A DNA stretch of 64,000 nucleotides, from NCBI RefSeq assembly GCF_011045115.1, contig NZ_JAAKZG010000003.1, positions 124,001-188,000 of the forward strand, read 5' to 3'. This stretch comes from Mesorhizobium zhangyense. Lineage in GTDB: Bacteria > Pseudomonadota > Alphaproteobacteria > Rhizobiales > Rhizobiaceae. A program made the position numbers and the translations under genes. A model generated the notes under the pieces. The model was not told where the DNA came from. It made no database searches and saw only the letters and a program-made list of their open reading frames with translations. Positions 1 to 11,102 of the stretch are shown piece by piece (within the stretch, counting starts at the first letter, position 1; every line of letters starts with the position of its first letter).

Positions 1-103
1 CGTCGCCGTCGGTTTCCGTTATGGAAAACAGAACCGCGTCGGGGCTCTCATTGTTGACGTCTTCCCAGACGTTCAGCTCACTGCCATTGCTTAAGGTCGG
101 CAT
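1..103 (-). CDS. hypothetical protein, N-terminal fragment (cut by window edge)
   Basis: The first 34 codons of a minus-strand gene run off the left edge, starting MPTLSNGSELNVWEDV. A purine-rich AAGGGAAG stands about 8 bases before the ATG, which supports a real start. The peptide is acidic and has no signal sequence or membrane segment in the part visible. I do not recognise the family from this little sequence. The roughly 240 bases between this start and the tRNA gene hold its presumed promoter region and nothing else I can name. Confidence 0.45.
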   Translation of the reverse strand, partial: MPTLSNGSELNVWEDVNNESPDAVLFSITETDGD

Positions 104-343
104 CGTGTTCTTCCCTTCGTTATCCGGCGAGACAGGGCTGCGAACGCCATTCACCGGGTAACATAGGCCGGCAATGAAGACCATTGCACGACAAAGTTCT
201 TCGATACGACACATGCCGCCGTATTACGAACTTCGCCAAGGCGAGCCGCACAGCAGTTGCATAAAGCCGGTGCGACTGAAGCGCCTCGGCGCGGATCGAA
301 CCGCATCAAGCCGAAGCAAGCTATTGATGTTAAAGGAAGAAAG

Positions 344-419
<76 letters not shown>

Positions 420-527
420 ACTCCACCGGCGAACCGGTGTTGGCGCGGGATATAGCCATACCTTTCCGGCCTGTCCAGCCCCCTAAATCAATCATTCGTT
501 GTCAAAGTTCATTTTCGCCTGCGTCAT

Positions 528-1436
528 TTATGCAAACAGCATTCCCTCGGCGATCTTGACGGCATTGCCACCTATGCGCGCGGCGGTCAGTTTGCCGCCC
601 TCCACGTCGATTTCCAGCCGGATGCGCGATGGTCGCCCCATTTCCATGCCTTGCTCGATCCAGAATCGCGCAGGACCGTCGCTCGGCGCATCGAAATGCG
701 TGATCGCACCGGAAAAGGCCGCCGCAGCCGATCCGGTCGCCGGATCCTCATAAGATGGACTGCCAGCCACGAACATGCGCGCATGAAAACTGCTGTCGTG
801 ATGGACCGTGTCGCGCGTGTAGACATAGGCGCTGGCCGGCTTGCCGTCGGTGCGTCTCGGTGTGAACTCCAGCCAGGCCGGGCTGTCGAGTCTCGCCCGC
901 TTGGCGACATCGAGATTCGCCACCGGCACAGTCAGATAAGGCACGCCGGCCGACCACAGGCCGACGCGGTGATTCTCGAAGCCGATCTCGTGCGGGTCGA
1001 GGCCAAGGGCCGCACCGATCACTTCGGGCTCCACCGTCAGTTCCGATTGCTTTGACAACTCGGGAATGTCGAACTCCGCAAAGATGCCTGTTTCGCTACG
1101 CGAGATCGCGCAGCGAAACAGCCCGATATTCTCCTCCAGCACGAAAATCTCGTCCGTGCGGCTGCTGTCCAGTTCTGCCAGCGCGATCGCCGTGCCAACG
1201 GTCGGATGACCGGCAAAGGGCATCTCATAGACCGGCGTGAAGATACGCACCCTTGCCTTGTGCTTGGGGTTTTCCGGCGGCAGCACGAACGACGTTTCCG
1301 ACAGGTTGAACTCGCGCGCTATGCGCTGCATCCCCTCCGTATCAAGGCCATCGCAATCGAGCACGACGGCGAGCGGATTGCCGGCCAGCCTTTCGCCCGT
1401 GAACACGTCATAGACGAGGTATTTCCTGCCCTTCAT
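528..1436 (-). CDS. PhzF family isomerase/epimerase-like protein
   Basis: The 302-residue protein has the two-lobed diaminopimelate-epimerase fold typical of PhzF/YddE proteins. Visible signatures are the opening YDVFTGERLAGNPLAVV, the segment NLSETSFV with Glu47 at the position of the PhzF catalytic glutamate, EMPFAGHPTVGTA around residues 73-85, and YEDPATGSAAAAF near the C-terminus. The family includes PhzF of phenazine synthesis, but most members are of unknown substrate. No phenazine genes are nearby, so this is one of the orphan members. I chose the ATG at 1436 because AGGAAG lies about 7 bases before it; an in-frame start 9 codons upstream has no such site. It is divergent from the efflux operon that begins at 1549. 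Confidence 0.88.
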   Translation of the reverse strand: MKGRKYLVYDVFTGERLAGNPLAVVLDCDGLDTEGMQRIAREFNLSETSFVLPPENPKHKARVRIFTPVYEMPFAGHPTVGTAIALAELDSSRTDEIFVLEENIGLFRCAISRSETGIFAEFDIPELSKQSELTVEPEVIGAALGLDPHEIGFENHRVGLWSAGVPYLTVPVANLDVAKRARLDSPAWLEFTPRRTDGKPASAYVYTRDTVHHDSSFHARMFVAGSPSYEDPATGSAAAAFSGAITHFDAPSDGPARFWIEQGMEMGRPSRIRLEIDVEGGKLTAARIGGNAVKIAEGMLFA

Positions 1437-1548
1437 CGGCTTTCTTCCTGTTTCTCGCCCCAAACATGAGCGAAATTTAACTTGTAATCCTCGGCTCTAA
1501 CCACGAGTTGTCGAGATATAGGGATTTTCGCATGCATAGGGGGCCGGC

Positions 1549-2838
1549 ATGGACCAGATTGTCAATCGGCCAGTGACGGAAACTCCAGCGACGGTCGAAG
1601 CCGCTCTTGGCCTCGACAACAAGGGACGCGGACGCAAGCGTCGGCGCGGCTGGATTTATGCGCTCGTCGGTCTCGCGCTCGTCGCCGGCGGCGGATATTA
1701 CCTGTTCTCCGAGCCGTCATCCGCCAAGATAAGCTACACCACCGTTCCTGCCGAAACCGGCAATCTCGTCGTTGAAGTCTCGGCAACCGGGACATTGCAG
1801 CCGCTGACCCAGGTCGATATTTCCAGCGAGCTCTCCGGCGTCGTCCGCTCGGTTTCCGCCGAGGAAAATCAGGAAGTGCGAAAGGGCGACGTGCTTGCCG
1901 CGCTCGACACCACCCGGCTGCTCGCCCAGATCGAACGCGCCGAGGCTTCCGTCAAGGCTGCCGAGGCAAAGGTTCTGGATGCCAAGACCACGCTGAAGGA
2001 AACCGGGCAGACGCTGGCCCGTTCGCGCCAGCTTTCCGCACGCGGCATGGTCGCCGATCAGATCCTCGACACGGCGCAGGCCGCGCGCGACCGCGCCGAG
2101 AGCGCAGTGGCAAGTGCCGAGGCCAATCTGGCAATCGCGGCTGCCGATCTGAAGCTGCAACAGGCCGACCTCGCCAAGAGCACCATCTATGCGCCGATCG
2201 ACGGCGTCATCCTGACCCGTTCGGTCGATCCCGGCCAGACGGTCGCCTCCTCATTGCAGGCGCCGGTCCTGTTCGTCATTGCCGCCGATCTCAAGCAGAT
2301 GGAACTCCAGGCTGCCGTCGACGAGGCCGACATAGGCTCGGTTGCGCGCGGCCAGAAGGCGCGCTTCACCGTCGATGCCTTCCCTGATCGCCGCTTCGAC
2401 GCCGACATCCGAGACATCTCCTATGCCTCGACCACCACGGAAGGCGTGGTGACCTACAATGCCCGCCTGGCTGTCGACAACGCCGAACTGCTCCTGCGGC
2501 CCGGCATGACCGCCACGGTCACCGTCATCACGCGCGAGGCCAACGATATCCTCACCGTGCCGAGCGCTGCCTTCCGCTTTCGCCCGCCTGCGGCCGATAC
2601 GAGGCGTGGCTGGAGCCTGCAGAACCTGTTCATGCCGCGCATGGGCAGGCCCGGCGGCGGCCAGCGCCAGCGTCAAGCCGCGGCATCCGACGGCACGCGC
2701 ACGCTTTATGTGCTGAAGGATGGCCAGCCGGAGGCGGTCAAGGTCAAGACCGGCTCGACGAATGGCGAGGATACCGAGATCGTTTCCGGCGTCTCGGCCG
2801 GCGATCTCATCATCACCGGCAGCCAGACGCGGGGCTGA
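1549..2838 (+). CDS. MacA/HlyD-type periplasmic adaptor of an ABC efflux system
   Basis: A 429-residue membrane fusion protein. An N-terminal cytoplasmic tail rich in Arg and Lys precedes one membrane anchor (about residues 34-53). A lipoyl/barrel-sandwich half follows (VDISSELSGVVRSV), then a long alpha-helical hairpin rich in Ala and Glu (about 115-205), the second lipoyl half (APIDGVILTRSVDPGQTV) and beta-barrel strands. A basic low-complexity insert (GRPGGGQRQRQAAA) sits near residue 370. In MacAB-TolC systems this protein bridges the inner-membrane ABC transporter and an outer-membrane channel. The ATPase gene starts 5 bases after its stop, so the three genes form one operon. No TolC gene follows; the system presumably uses a channel encoded elsewhere. 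A GGGGG stretch precedes the ATG. Confidence 0.92.
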   Translation: MDQIVNRPVTETPATVEAALGLDNKGRGRKRRRGWIYALVGLALVAGGGYYLFSEPSSAKISYTTVPAETGNLVVEVSATGTLQPLTQVDISSELSGVVRSVSAEENQEVRKGDVLAALDTTRLLAQIERAEASVKAAEAKVLDAKTTLKETGQTLARSRQLSARGMVADQILDTAQAARDRAESAVASAEANLAIAAADLKLQQADLAKSTIYAPIDGVILTRSVDPGQTVASSLQAPVLFVIAADLKQMELQAAVDEADIGSVARGQKARFTVDAFPDRRFDADIRDISYASTTTEGVVTYNARLAVDNAELLLRPGMTATVTVITREANDILTVPSAAFRFRPPAADTRRGWSLQNLFMPRMGRPGGGQRQRQAAASDGTRTLYVLKDGQPEAVKVKTGSTNGEDTEIVSGVSAGDLIITGSQTRG

Positions 2839-2843
2839 ACGCC

Positions 2844-3548
2844 ATGACAGAAAAGCCGCTCATAACATTCGATCAGGTGTGGAAGACCTACGGCGAAGGC
2901 GAAGCCAGCGTTCATGCCCTGGCGGGCGTCGACCTGTCGATCCGGCGCGGCGAGTTCGTCGCGATCATGGGTCCGTCAGGTTCCGGCAAATCGACCGCCA
3001 TGAACATCATCGGCTGCCTGGATACGCCGACCTCCGGGCGCTATGGCTTTCTAGGCGTCGATGCCGGACGGCTCGACCGCAACCGGCGCGCTGTGCTGCG
3101 CAATCTCTATGTCGGCTTCGTCTTTCAGGGCTACAATTTGCTGCCGCGCACGACGGCCGCCGAAAACGTCGAACTGCCGCTGATCTACCGCGGCGCGCCG
3201 GCCAGCGAGCGGCACAAGCTGGCAGCCGAAGCGCTGGAACAGGTCGGCCTGCTCGGCCGGCAGGGCCACACACCCGCCGAGCTTTCCGGCGGCCAGCAAC
3301 AGCGCGTGGCAATCGCCCGCGCCATCGTTACCAAGCCGACGCTTCTGGTGGCCGACGAGCCAACCGGCAATCTCGACACCGCGCGCAGCCATGAGATCAT
3401 GGAACTGCTGACGCGTCTCAATCAGGATCTTGGCCTGACCGTCGTCATGGTCACGCATGAGGCCGATATCGCCGCCTACGCCCAGCGCACGATCGGCTTC
3501 CTCGACGGCCACATCGCCTCCGACCAATTGAACCGGAAGGCTGCCTGA
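2844..3548 (+). CDS. MacB-type ABC transporter ATP-binding protein
   Basis: A 234-residue ABC ATPase of the LolD/MacB subfamily. Walker A is GPSGSGKST at residues 43-51, the Q-loop region is [11 protein letters not shown] near 92-102, the signature is LSGGQQQR at 147-154, Walker B is LLVADEPTG at 167-175, and a switch His lies in [12 protein letters not shown]. It energises the mechanotransmission cycle of the permease encoded next. In E. coli MacB the ATPase and permease are one polypeptide; here they are separate genes. Its stop overlaps the permease start in TGATG, which indicates translational coupling. Confidence 0.94.
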   Translation: MTEKPLITFDQVWKTYGEGEASVHALAGVDLSIRRGEFVAIMGPSGSGKSTAMNIIGCLDTPTSGRYGFLGVDAGRLDRNRRAVLRNLYVGFVFQGYNLLPRTTAAENVELPLIYRGAPASERHKLAAEALEQVGLLGRQGHTPAELSGGQQQRVAIARAIVTKPTLLVADEPTGNLDTARSHEIMELLTRLNQDLGLTVVMVTHEADIAAYAQRTIGFLDGHIASDQLNRKAA

Positions 3549-4756
3549 TGCTCTGGGAAACCATCCGCCTCGCTCTGCTTTCTGTCCGCCGCAACGTGCT
3601 GCGCTCGTTCCTGACGCTGCTCGGCATCGTCATCGGCGTTGCCGCCGTCATCGCCATGATCACGATTGGCTCGGGCACGACGGAAAAGGTCAAGAACGAC
3701 ATTTCCAAGCTCGGCAGCAACCTGCTCGTCGTGCGCGCCGCCCGGCCCGAGCGCGGCGGCTCGACCTCCTTCACGCCGCGACGGCTGGAAGAGCGGGACC
3801 TGATCGGCCTGCGCAAGGGGCTGACCAACGCCAAGGCGGTTTCGGCCGCATCTCAAAGCACCGTACGCGTCGTCTATGGCGCGGAAAACATCGCCGCCCA
3901 AGTGACGGGCACAGATACGGATTTCTTCATCGCGCGCGACTGGGATGTCTCGAGCGGCCGCATCTTTTCCGAATCGGAGGTACGCAGCGGCGCCGGCGTC
4001 TGCATCCTCGGCGAAACGGTGCGCCAGCAGTTTTTCGGCGCCGGCGATCCCGACGGCATGTCGGTGCGCGTCAACAAGACGAGCTGCAAGGTCATCGGCG
4101 TGCTGCAGGCCAAGGGCACATCCGGTTTCGGGCAGGACCAGGACGCCGTCGTGATGATGCCGCTCGGAGCATTCCAGCGACGCATCGCCGGCAACCGCAA
4201 CATCGACGCGGTCTACATCGCCGCGCAGGACGGCGTCGCCACCTCGGCGGTGCAGGAAAGCATCGAAGGCATCATGCGCGACACGCGGCGCCTCGCACCC
4301 GACGCCGACGACAATTTCGAAGTCCGCGACATGACCCAGATCGCCGACGCCATGACCAGCGCCACCACCACCATGACCGGCATGCTGGGCGCTGTCGCCG
4401 GCGTCAGCCTGCTTGTCGGCGGCATCGGCATCATGAACATCATGCTGGTTTCGGTGACGGAGCGCACGCGCGAGATCGGCATCAGGCTGGCCATCGGCGC
4501 GCATGAAAAGCACATCCTCATCCAGTTCCTGGTCGAAGCAACGGTGCTGTCGCTGCTCGGCGGCCTCATCGGCATTGCCATCGGCCTGGCGCTTGCGGGA
4601 GCGGCTTCGCTGACGCTATCCATCCCCTTTGCGCCGAGCATTCCAATCATCCTACTTGCGGTCGGCTTCTCGGCACTGATCGGGATGGTGTTCGGCTTCT
4701 TCCCGGCCCTCCGTGGGGCAAGACTGGATCCGATCGACGCGCTACGGCACGAGTAG
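3548..4756 (+). CDS. MacB-type ABC transporter permease (FtsX/MacB_PCD domains)
   Basis: A 402-residue inner-membrane protein. One transmembrane helix near residues 18-42 (LTLLGIVIGVAAVIAMITIG) precedes a large periplasmic MacB_PCD domain of about 200 residues. The FtsX domain then supplies three more helices, including VSLLVGGIGIMNIMLVSVTERTREIGI, the hallmark MacB/FtsX motif just before the second-last helix pair. It should form a homodimer with the ATPase and pass substrate from the periplasm to the adaptor. The substrate is not predictable from sequence; drugs, siderophores, peptides or lipids are known for relatives. It is the last gene of the operon and converges with the Nudix gene 8 bases downstream. 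Confidence 0.93.
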   Translation: MLWETIRLALLSVRRNVLRSFLTLLGIVIGVAAVIAMITIGSGTTEKVKNDISKLGSNLLVVRAARPERGGSTSFTPRRLEERDLIGLRKGLTNAKAVSAASQSTVRVVYGAENIAAQVTGTDTDFFIARDWDVSSGRIFSESEVRSGAGVCILGETVRQQFFGAGDPDGMSVRVNKTSCKVIGVLQAKGTSGFGQDQDAVVMMPLGAFQRRIAGNRNIDAVYIAAQDGVATSAVQESIEGIMRDTRRLAPDADDNFEVRDMTQIADAMTSATTTMTGMLGAVAGVSLLVGGIGIMNIMLVSVTERTREIGIRLAIGAHEKHILIQFLVEATVLSLLGGLIGIAIGLALAGAASLTLSIPFAPSIPIILLAVGFSALIGMVFGFFPALRGARLDPIDALRHE

Positions 4757-4764
4757 GCGTAGCG

Positions 4765-5481
4765 CTATTCCGTTACCGAAAAATGCCACTCGATCAGCGG
4801 CACCATGTGAGGCATCAACCCTTCAGGCCGGTCATCCGGGCCGCGGATGATGACCGGAGCTTCGATCTCCGGTTCAGGATCGGCGGCTACGAACTCGCGA
4901 ATGGCTTCGGCAATGACGTCGGCGTTCTCGTCGATATAGTAGCGGCGGAAGATCACGGTGCCTGCCTCGGTCGAGTAGGCGTGATAGCGCTTGCCGCGCA
5001 CGAGATGGCTGATGTTGATGCCGGTTTCCTCGTCCACTTCCCTAACCATGTTGAAATGGAGGTCGGCGATGCCATCGACGAAATCGATCGGCTCGAACGA
5101 ACCGGCTGCGAAATAGACGCGTCCGGCATTGACCGTATGCGCGCCCATGCGGATGGCAATCAGCGCATCGTCGCGCGACACCAGCATGGCATGCGCATAG
5201 GCGTGCTCGCCGCCTGAGACCGCACGATGCTTGCGCCAATGCATGAAGGTGGCGAAGCGCACCGCATGGCAAACCCCTTCCAGCCTTCCAGCCTTGTAGG
5301 AAAGCCCGGAGAGCAGCACCACCGTGCCGTCGAACAATGCCGGATTGGCGGCTTTTTCCGCCAGCCAGTTTTCCTCGATCGCCGCCGCGTTGGCCAGTTC
5401 GAAGGGATGCGGCGAGGCATCGAGCCGGACTTCTATGCCGTCCACCGGCAGGATGGTGTTGCGTGGAATCTCGAAATCCAT
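4765..5481 (-). CDS. Nudix hydrolase-like protein
   Basis: A 238-residue protein carrying REVDEETGI at residues 147-155, which matches the REUXEEXGU core of the Nudix box that binds the metal and diphosphate. The upstream part of the box (Gly-x5-Glu) is not conserved, so activity is plausible but the box is imperfect. An N-terminal region of about 100 residues resembles the non-catalytic half found in larger Nudix proteins. It would hydrolyse a nucleoside diphosphate linked to another group; the substrate is unknown. Its start lies 4 bases after the stop of the endonuclease/phosphatase-fold gene, so the two are co-transcribed and possibly translationally coupled. Confidence 0.75.
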   Translation of the reverse strand: MDFEIPRNTILPVDGIEVRLDASPHPFELANAAAIEENWLAEKAANPALFDGTVVLLSGLSYKAGRLEGVCHAVRFATFMHWRKHRAVSGGEHAYAHAMLVSRDDALIAIRMGAHTVNAGRVYFAAGSFEPIDFVDGIADLHFNMVREVDEETGINISHLVRGKRYHAYSTEAGTVIFRRYYIDENADVIAEAIREFVAADPEPEIEAPVIIRGPDDRPEGLMPHMVPLIEWHFSVTE

Positions 5482-5485
5482 CGAA

Positions 5486-6598
5486 TTACCTGATGTTCAG
5501 CGTCACCGCGACGGGGCAGTGATCGGAGGCTTTCGGTCGGTCCCAGCCGGCGCGCGGGTATCGCTCGACTTCCTGGCCGGGCGGGAAGATCGTGCGCCAG
5601 GGCTGCCCCTTGCGGACGATATCCGGCACCGCGCCGGCATTTTCCCGCGCAAGCGACGGCGACACGAGGATATAGTCGAGCTGGCACAGATGCCGTTCCT
5701 CCGGTCCCCGCGTATGGTAGAGCGTCCAGCGGTCGATTTCGGGGCGTCTTTCGACGAGGTTTTCGGCAAAGCCGTCGGCAAGCAGCACGTTGAGGCACGA
5801 CTGCGTTTCATTGACCACGGTGAAATCATATCCGGCATGCGAGCCGCCGCCGATGACCACGCGCTGGCGATAGTCGTTGAAGTCGCCGCAGATCACCCAG
5901 CGCTTGCCGGCAGTCTGATCCTTGCCGAACCGATCCTCGATGATGCGGCGCACCGCCTTGGCCTCGGCTTCGCGGATCGGCATGGAGGCATCGCGGCCCG
6001 GCACGCCATTTCGCGGACTGCCCATGGATTTGAAATGGACGGAGTAGATGGTGAGTGGCCGCCCGCCGATCTTGACGTCGATCTCCAAACAGTCGCGCCG
6101 GAAAATCCGCTCAAACGGCTCGTTACCGGTTGCGGTGAGCTCCGGCGACTGGAGCCCGAATTCCTCGTAGGTCACATGGGCGTGGCTGGTCATCCGCACG
6201 AATTCGATCGGCTCGCCATCCGCCGTTTCAGTTCGCATCATCACGGCAACATCGATGCCGCGCGTATCGTTGCCGGAGGTCGTGTATTTCTGGCGATAAC
6301 CCTGCCCGACCATCTTGAACAGATAGCCATACTCGAAGGCACGCAGCGCCTCGATATTGTCGACCTCCTGCATGCAGATGATGTCGGCGCGCGTCTCGGC
6401 GATCGCCAGCGCCGTGAGCTGGCGCATGTCGTCGGTGTGGGCGATGGCGCGGGCCTGTTCGAGAAGCCGGTACTCCGCTTCGTCCTTGATCTCGAACAGG
6501 GCCAGCGTCCGGTCCTGATTGAGCTGGTTGCGGTAACCGGAATAGTCGAACCTGTTCATGAGGTTTTCGACATTGAAGGTGGCGAGGCGCAGCGACAT
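5486..6598 (-). CDS. endonuclease/exonuclease/phosphatase family protein
   Basis: A 370-residue member of the DNase I-like metal-dependent phosphoesterase fold. Signature segments are in order: [11 protein letters not shown] at the N-terminus (metal/phosphate Asn), [10 protein letters not shown] (catalytic Glu), VICGDFNDY (Asp/Asn pair), [10 protein letters not shown] and [10 protein letters not shown] (catalytic Asp-His). All expected catalytic residues are present, so a hydrolase acting on nucleic acid or a small phosphodiester is likely. There is no signal peptide. The ATG at 6598 begins directly at the conserved first strand; a TTG seven codons upstream is possible but neither start has a clear Shine-Dalgarno sequence. 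It heads a two-gene unit with the Nudix protein. Confidence 0.85.
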   Translation of the reverse strand: MSLRLATFNVENLMNRFDYSGYRNQLNQDRTLALFEIKDEAEYRLLEQARAIAHTDDMRQLTALAIAETRADIICMQEVDNIEALRAFEYGYLFKMVGQGYRQKYTTSGNDTRGIDVAVMMRTETADGEPIEFVRMTSHAHVTYEEFGLQSPELTATGNEPFERIFRRDCLEIDVKIGGRPLTIYSVHFKSMGSPRNGVPGRDASMPIREAEAKAVRRIIEDRFGKDQTAGKRWVICGDFNDYRQRVVIGGGSHAGYDFTVVNETQSCLNVLLADGFAENLVERRPEIDRWTLYHTRGPEERHLCQLDYILVSPSLARENAGAVPDIVRKGQPWRTIFPPGQEVERYPRAGWDRPKASDHCPVAVTLNIR

Positions 6599-6752
6599 GG
6601 GCGCGAGCTTTGCCCGCAAGCACGGTCAAAAACAAGGGCCGGTTGCAGTTTCAGGAATCGGAAACGTCCGTTCATCGACCGTTCAGGGTCAAAGTTCGAT
6701 CATGATCGCAGTTGGGCAATGGCTTGCAGAAGTTGTTCCTCTGGAGATTTCA

Positions 6753-7379
6753 ATGAAACCGAACCTTTCGTCATTGGTGCGCTCGGGGCTGATCGCCCTC
6801 GGCGTTCTGGCTGGCGTTTCTGCGCCGGCACTCGCTCTTCCCGCCACGGCCCCATTGCAGGGCATGGCGCCGGCCACGGACAACGCTCTGCCGCTCATAA
6901 GGGTCGGCAGCGGCGAATGGGAGCCGGGCTGCCCGCCGGGCTCATCATGCTTCCGTCGCGGCGGCGGTGGCGGCGGAGTTGTCATCCGTCAGCGTGACCG
7001 CGAATACCGGCAGGGATGGAACCGTCCGGGCAATTGGGAGAGGCCGCGCCGCAACTGGGATCGCCCGCGCTGGCGCAACAACGAAAACTGGCGCTATCGT
7101 CACCACCGTCCGCGTCCCTACTACGGCGGCTATGGTGGCTACGGCGGCTATGACGGGTACTACGGCGGCTCCGGCATCTATTTCAATTTCTCGGCTCCGA
7201 CCTACCGCTATGTCGAACCTCAATATCGCTACGTTCAGCCACGCCGCTATCAGCGTGCCCGGCTTTCTCGCGCGCATGTGAACTGGTGCTACAACCGCTA
7301 CCGGTCTTATCGCGCCTATGACAACACGTTCCAGCCCTATGGCGGGCCGCGGCAGCAGTGCTGGTCGCCTTACAGCTGA
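6753..7379 (+). CDS. BA14K family secreted protein
   Basis: A 208-residue exported protein. A signal peptide (about residues 1-28, ending SAPALA) is followed by a Gly-run (near 73-80), a Trp/Arg/Asn-rich region, a Gly-Tyr repeat region ([16 protein letters not shown]), and the C-terminal BA14K signature [19 protein letters not shown] ending in [16 protein letters not shown]14K of Brucella is an immunoreactive protein with lectin-like activity; the domain is common in Rhizobiales. The two conserved Cys may form a disulfide. I chose the ATG at 6753 because CTGGAG stands 6-7 bases upstream and the signal peptide starts there. A strong terminator follows at 7405-7434, so it is monocistronic. Confidence 0.88.
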   Translation: MKPNLSSLVRSGLIALGVLAGVSAPALALPATAPLQGMAPATDNALPLIRVGSGEWEPGCPPGSSCFRRGGGGGGVVIRQRDREYRQGWNRPGNWERPRRNWDRPRWRNNENWRYRHHRPRPYYGGYGGYGGYDGYYGGSGIYFNFSAPTYRYVEPQYRYVQPRRYQRARLSRAHVNWCYNRYRSYRAYDNTFQPYGGPRQQCWSPYS

Positions 7380-7404
7380 CGGTTGGTCTTCCACTGCATT
7401 GAGA

Positions 7405-7434
7405 AACGGCGCCGTCCCCGACGGCGCCGTTTTT
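7405..7434 (+). terminator. Rho-independent terminator of the BA14K gene
   Basis: AACGGCGCCGTC pairs perfectly with GACGGCGCCGTT across a CCC loop and runs into TTTT. It starts 25 bases after the BA14K stop. Confidence 0.9.
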
Positions 7435-7491
7435 GCGTCCGCCGCAGGGCATTTAAGCGATGGCTTAAGGATTTCTTGAGCGTCGGAACAT

Positions 7492-7839
7492 ATGATTTTG
7501 GCAGACCGTCAAATCACACCGCGCAAGCGTTTTGGGGAGCTCCGCGTGGCTGAGCCTGAAGATGCCGAGAACAGACGCCAACACCGCCAGCGTGTGCTGA
7601 AGGGTGCATCGATCCTGAGCGGTATCACCAATTCCGAGGTCAAATGCACCATCCGCAACATGCACAAGGATGGCGCGGAGCTTAAGATCTCGATCTATTC
7701 GCAGGTTCCACCGGAGTTCCTGCTTTATGTACCGGTCGACGGCATCGCCTACAGGTCCGTCGTGCGCTGGCGCAAGGATGATCGCATTGGCGTCCAGTTC
7801 ACCGGCACCGAACCCAAGCCCAGCTGGCACTACGGCTGA
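7492..7839 (+). CDS. PilZ domain protein (putative c-di-GMP receptor)
   Basis: A single PilZ domain, 115 residues from the ATG. The N-terminal RRQHRQR cluster (residues 28-34) fits the RxxxR c-di-GMP-binding motif. The second motif (usually D/NxSxxG) reads NMHKDGAEL, so the serine is replaced; c-di-GMP binding is therefore likely but not certain. The closing strand VRWRKDDRIGVQF is typical. A GTG at 7546 with GGGGAG 6-7 bases before it is a good alternative start that would trim 18 residues. Such stand-alone PilZ proteins relay c-di-GMP to motility or surface-polysaccharide systems. A diguanylate cyclase gene lies 23 kb away, but no direct link is shown. Confidence 0.8.
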   Translation: MILADRQITPRKRFGELRVAEPEDAENRRQHRQRVLKGASILSGITNSEVKCTIRNMHKDGAELKISIYSQVPPEFLLYVPVDGIAYRSVVRWRKDDRIGVQFTGTEPKPSWHYG

Positions 7840-7846
7840 CGCGGAA

Positions 7847-7872
7847 AAGCCGGCGGATTGCTCCGCCGGCTT
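7847..7872. terminator. terminator hairpin between PilZ gene and ilvC
   Basis: AAGCCGGCGGA and TCCGCCGGCTT form an 11-bp perfect stem with a short loop. It sits between the convergent stops of the PilZ gene and ilvC. With A-rich flanks on the left and a weak T tract on the right, it may serve both directions. Confidence 0.7.
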
Positions 7873-7896
7873 CGCTAAACCTGATGCTGAGTCAGC

Positions 7897-9599
<1,703 letters not shown>

Positions 9600-9640
9600 C
9601 AGTCCGCTTCCTGAAATCCTGTTCAACGAAACAAAGCCGT

Positions 9641-9655
9641 ACCGTACGTTACGGT
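9641..9655. promoter_or_regulatory. palindrome upstream of the TetR gene (candidate operator)
   Basis: ACCGTA-CGT-TACGGT is a perfect inverted repeat with 6-bp arms. It lies about 40 bases before the GTG start of the TetR gene and just past the stop of the upstream monooxygenase gene. Size and place fit a TetR-family autoregulatory operator. Confidence 0.55.
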
Positions 9656-9662
9656 TCGCACC

Positions 9663-10925
9663 TTATGCCGAAATACTGATATCATGGCAAGCGTCTTTCT
9701 GGGCCCAAATGGATTCGGAGATTCCAATAGGCCCGAAAGGGTCGACCACCGTACCCGAAACCATGGCCGCCAGAAGCTTTGGCGCTGGTGGGATGCGTGC
9801 CAAAATTGGTACGAGACGATCTCGTACAAGTGGCAAAAGCACGGAATTCGACTGATAGAAGGGCGTGAAGCACATGGACAGGGCCTGGAAAACCCTGACG
9901 TGAAGGCGGCGCGCCCGCGCATAGGCCTCAAGCGCGGAGGGAACGTCATCCGAGCGCTCGATCGCATAAGCAAGTGCTGCAGCATCGAGAAGAGCCATAT
10001 TGGCCCCCTGTCCCAGTTGGGGACTGGTCGAATGCGCAGCGTCTCCGATGATTGCAAAACCGCGTCCAACGGGCGGCAGCAGCGTGTGATGCGCGTAGTG
10101 GGCGTGGGTGAGCTGGCCAAAATCATGGATCTGGTCGAGATAGGGCTGGCAGTCCGGCCAAAGTGCCGCGACCTGTTCCTTCCACGCGGCAAGGCCCTTC
10201 TCGCGCACGCGAGCAACGTCAGCGCTCTCAATGCTCCAGAAGAAGGCAGCCATTTTGCCGCCATCGGGTTCGGCGCGTCCAATCGGCAGCACGCCGATCA
10301 TCACGCTGGCGCGGTCATAACGCTGCAGGAGCGCATGTTCGTCGAAACCTTCCCCGCGCCAGGCGAGCGAAGCCCAAAGCGCTCCATATTTCAGCGGCCT
10401 GGCCTCCCGCGGCCTGCTCGCCATTTGCCGGAGCTTCGAACGTGATCCGCTTGCGTCGATGACCAGGTCGAACCTGCCAAGCACCGATCCGTTTGCGCCG
10501 GTCAGCGTATGCTTTTCGCCGCCCGCGACGACGGACTCGACGTCTGCTCCGGTATGAATGGCTATGTTTTGGCGCTGCACCGCCTTGTGCAGCACGCCGA
10601 ACAAAGCTGCGCGATGAACGGCGATACCAAAGCGGTTGCCTGCTGCGACATTGTAGGAGACGTCGAGTACCGTCCGCCCAGACTTTGCATCGGCCCCGTA
10701 GAGCCTGTCGATGCGGGCGCCAAGCGCACTTATCTCGGCGAAAAGGCCAAGGTCACTCAATACGGAGAGGCCTGTTGGTTGCAGGATCAATCCAGAACCG
10801 ACTGGTGCGGGCTTGTCGAAGCGCTCGAAGATGGTCACGCGATGACCAAAGCGCTTCAGATAGAGGGCCGCAGCCAACCCGGCCGGTCCAGCGCCCGCAA
10901 TCGCGACCTCGAGTGATTTCCGCAT
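9663..10925 (-). CDS. FAD-dependent monooxygenase (class A flavin hydroxylase-like)
   Basis: A 420-residue flavoprotein of the PHBH fold. FAD ADP-binding motif GAGPAGLAAALYLKR is at residues 11-25 followed by the acidic strand end VTIFE. The middle segment DLVIDASGSRSKLR matches the DG motif region, and GFAIIGDAAHSTSPQLGQG (near 288-306) binds the FAD ribityl/pyrophosphate. Relatives hydroxylate aromatic acids (salicylate, hydroxybenzoate), kynurenine or polyketides using NAD(P)H and O2. The substrate cannot be told here. It is divergent from a PRISE-like reductase gene across 177 bases, so both could share one control region. Its stop is close to the TetR operator. Confidence 0.85.
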   Translation of the reverse strand: MRKSLEVAIAGAGPAGLAAALYLKRFGHRVTIFERFDKPAPVGSGLILQPTGLSVLSDLGLFAEISALGARIDRLYGADAKSGRTVLDVSYNVAAGNRFGIAVHRAALFGVLHKAVQRQNIAIHTGADVESVVAGGEKHTLTGANGSVLGRFDLVIDASGSRSKLRQMASRPREARPLKYGALWASLAWRGEGFDEHALLQRYDRASVMIGVLPIGRAEPDGGKMAAFFWSIESADVARVREKGLAAWKEQVAALWPDCQPYLDQIHDFGQLTHAHYAHHTLLPPVGRGFAIIGDAAHSTSPQLGQGANMALLDAAALAYAIERSDDVPSALEAYARARRLHVRVFQALSMCFTPFYQSNSVLLPLVRDRLVPILARIPPAPKLLAAMVSGTVVDPFGPIGISESIWAQKDACHDISISA

Positions 10926-10944
10926 GATGCCTTGCTGATGAAGT

Positions 10945-10960
10945 CAGATCGCCTGATCTG
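10945..10960. promoter_or_regulatory. inverted repeat in the divergent monooxygenase/reductase promoter
   Basis: CAGATC-GCCT-GATCTG is a perfect 6-bp-arm inverted repeat, 20 bases from the monooxygenase start. A third copy of CAGATC occurs at 11018-11023 in the same intergenic region. It is a candidate site for a regulator of the divergent pair; which protein binds it is unknown. Confidence 0.4.
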
Positions 10961-11102
10961 TTGCGGAAATCAAAGGGATTGGCAATGCGTCGCGTTGACC
11001 AAAATGGAATTGAAATCACAGATCATTTTCCCGAACAGGGTCTAATTCACAGACAGAATCTCGTCCATATCCAGTGACGCAATACGCACACTGGAGAGAA
11101 CC

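Noticed and set aside
5324..6997. 557-codon plus-strand open frame opposite the endonuclease-fold gene
   Set aside because: It lies antisense to a gene with clear catalytic motifs and has no family pattern of its own. High GC opens the other frames.
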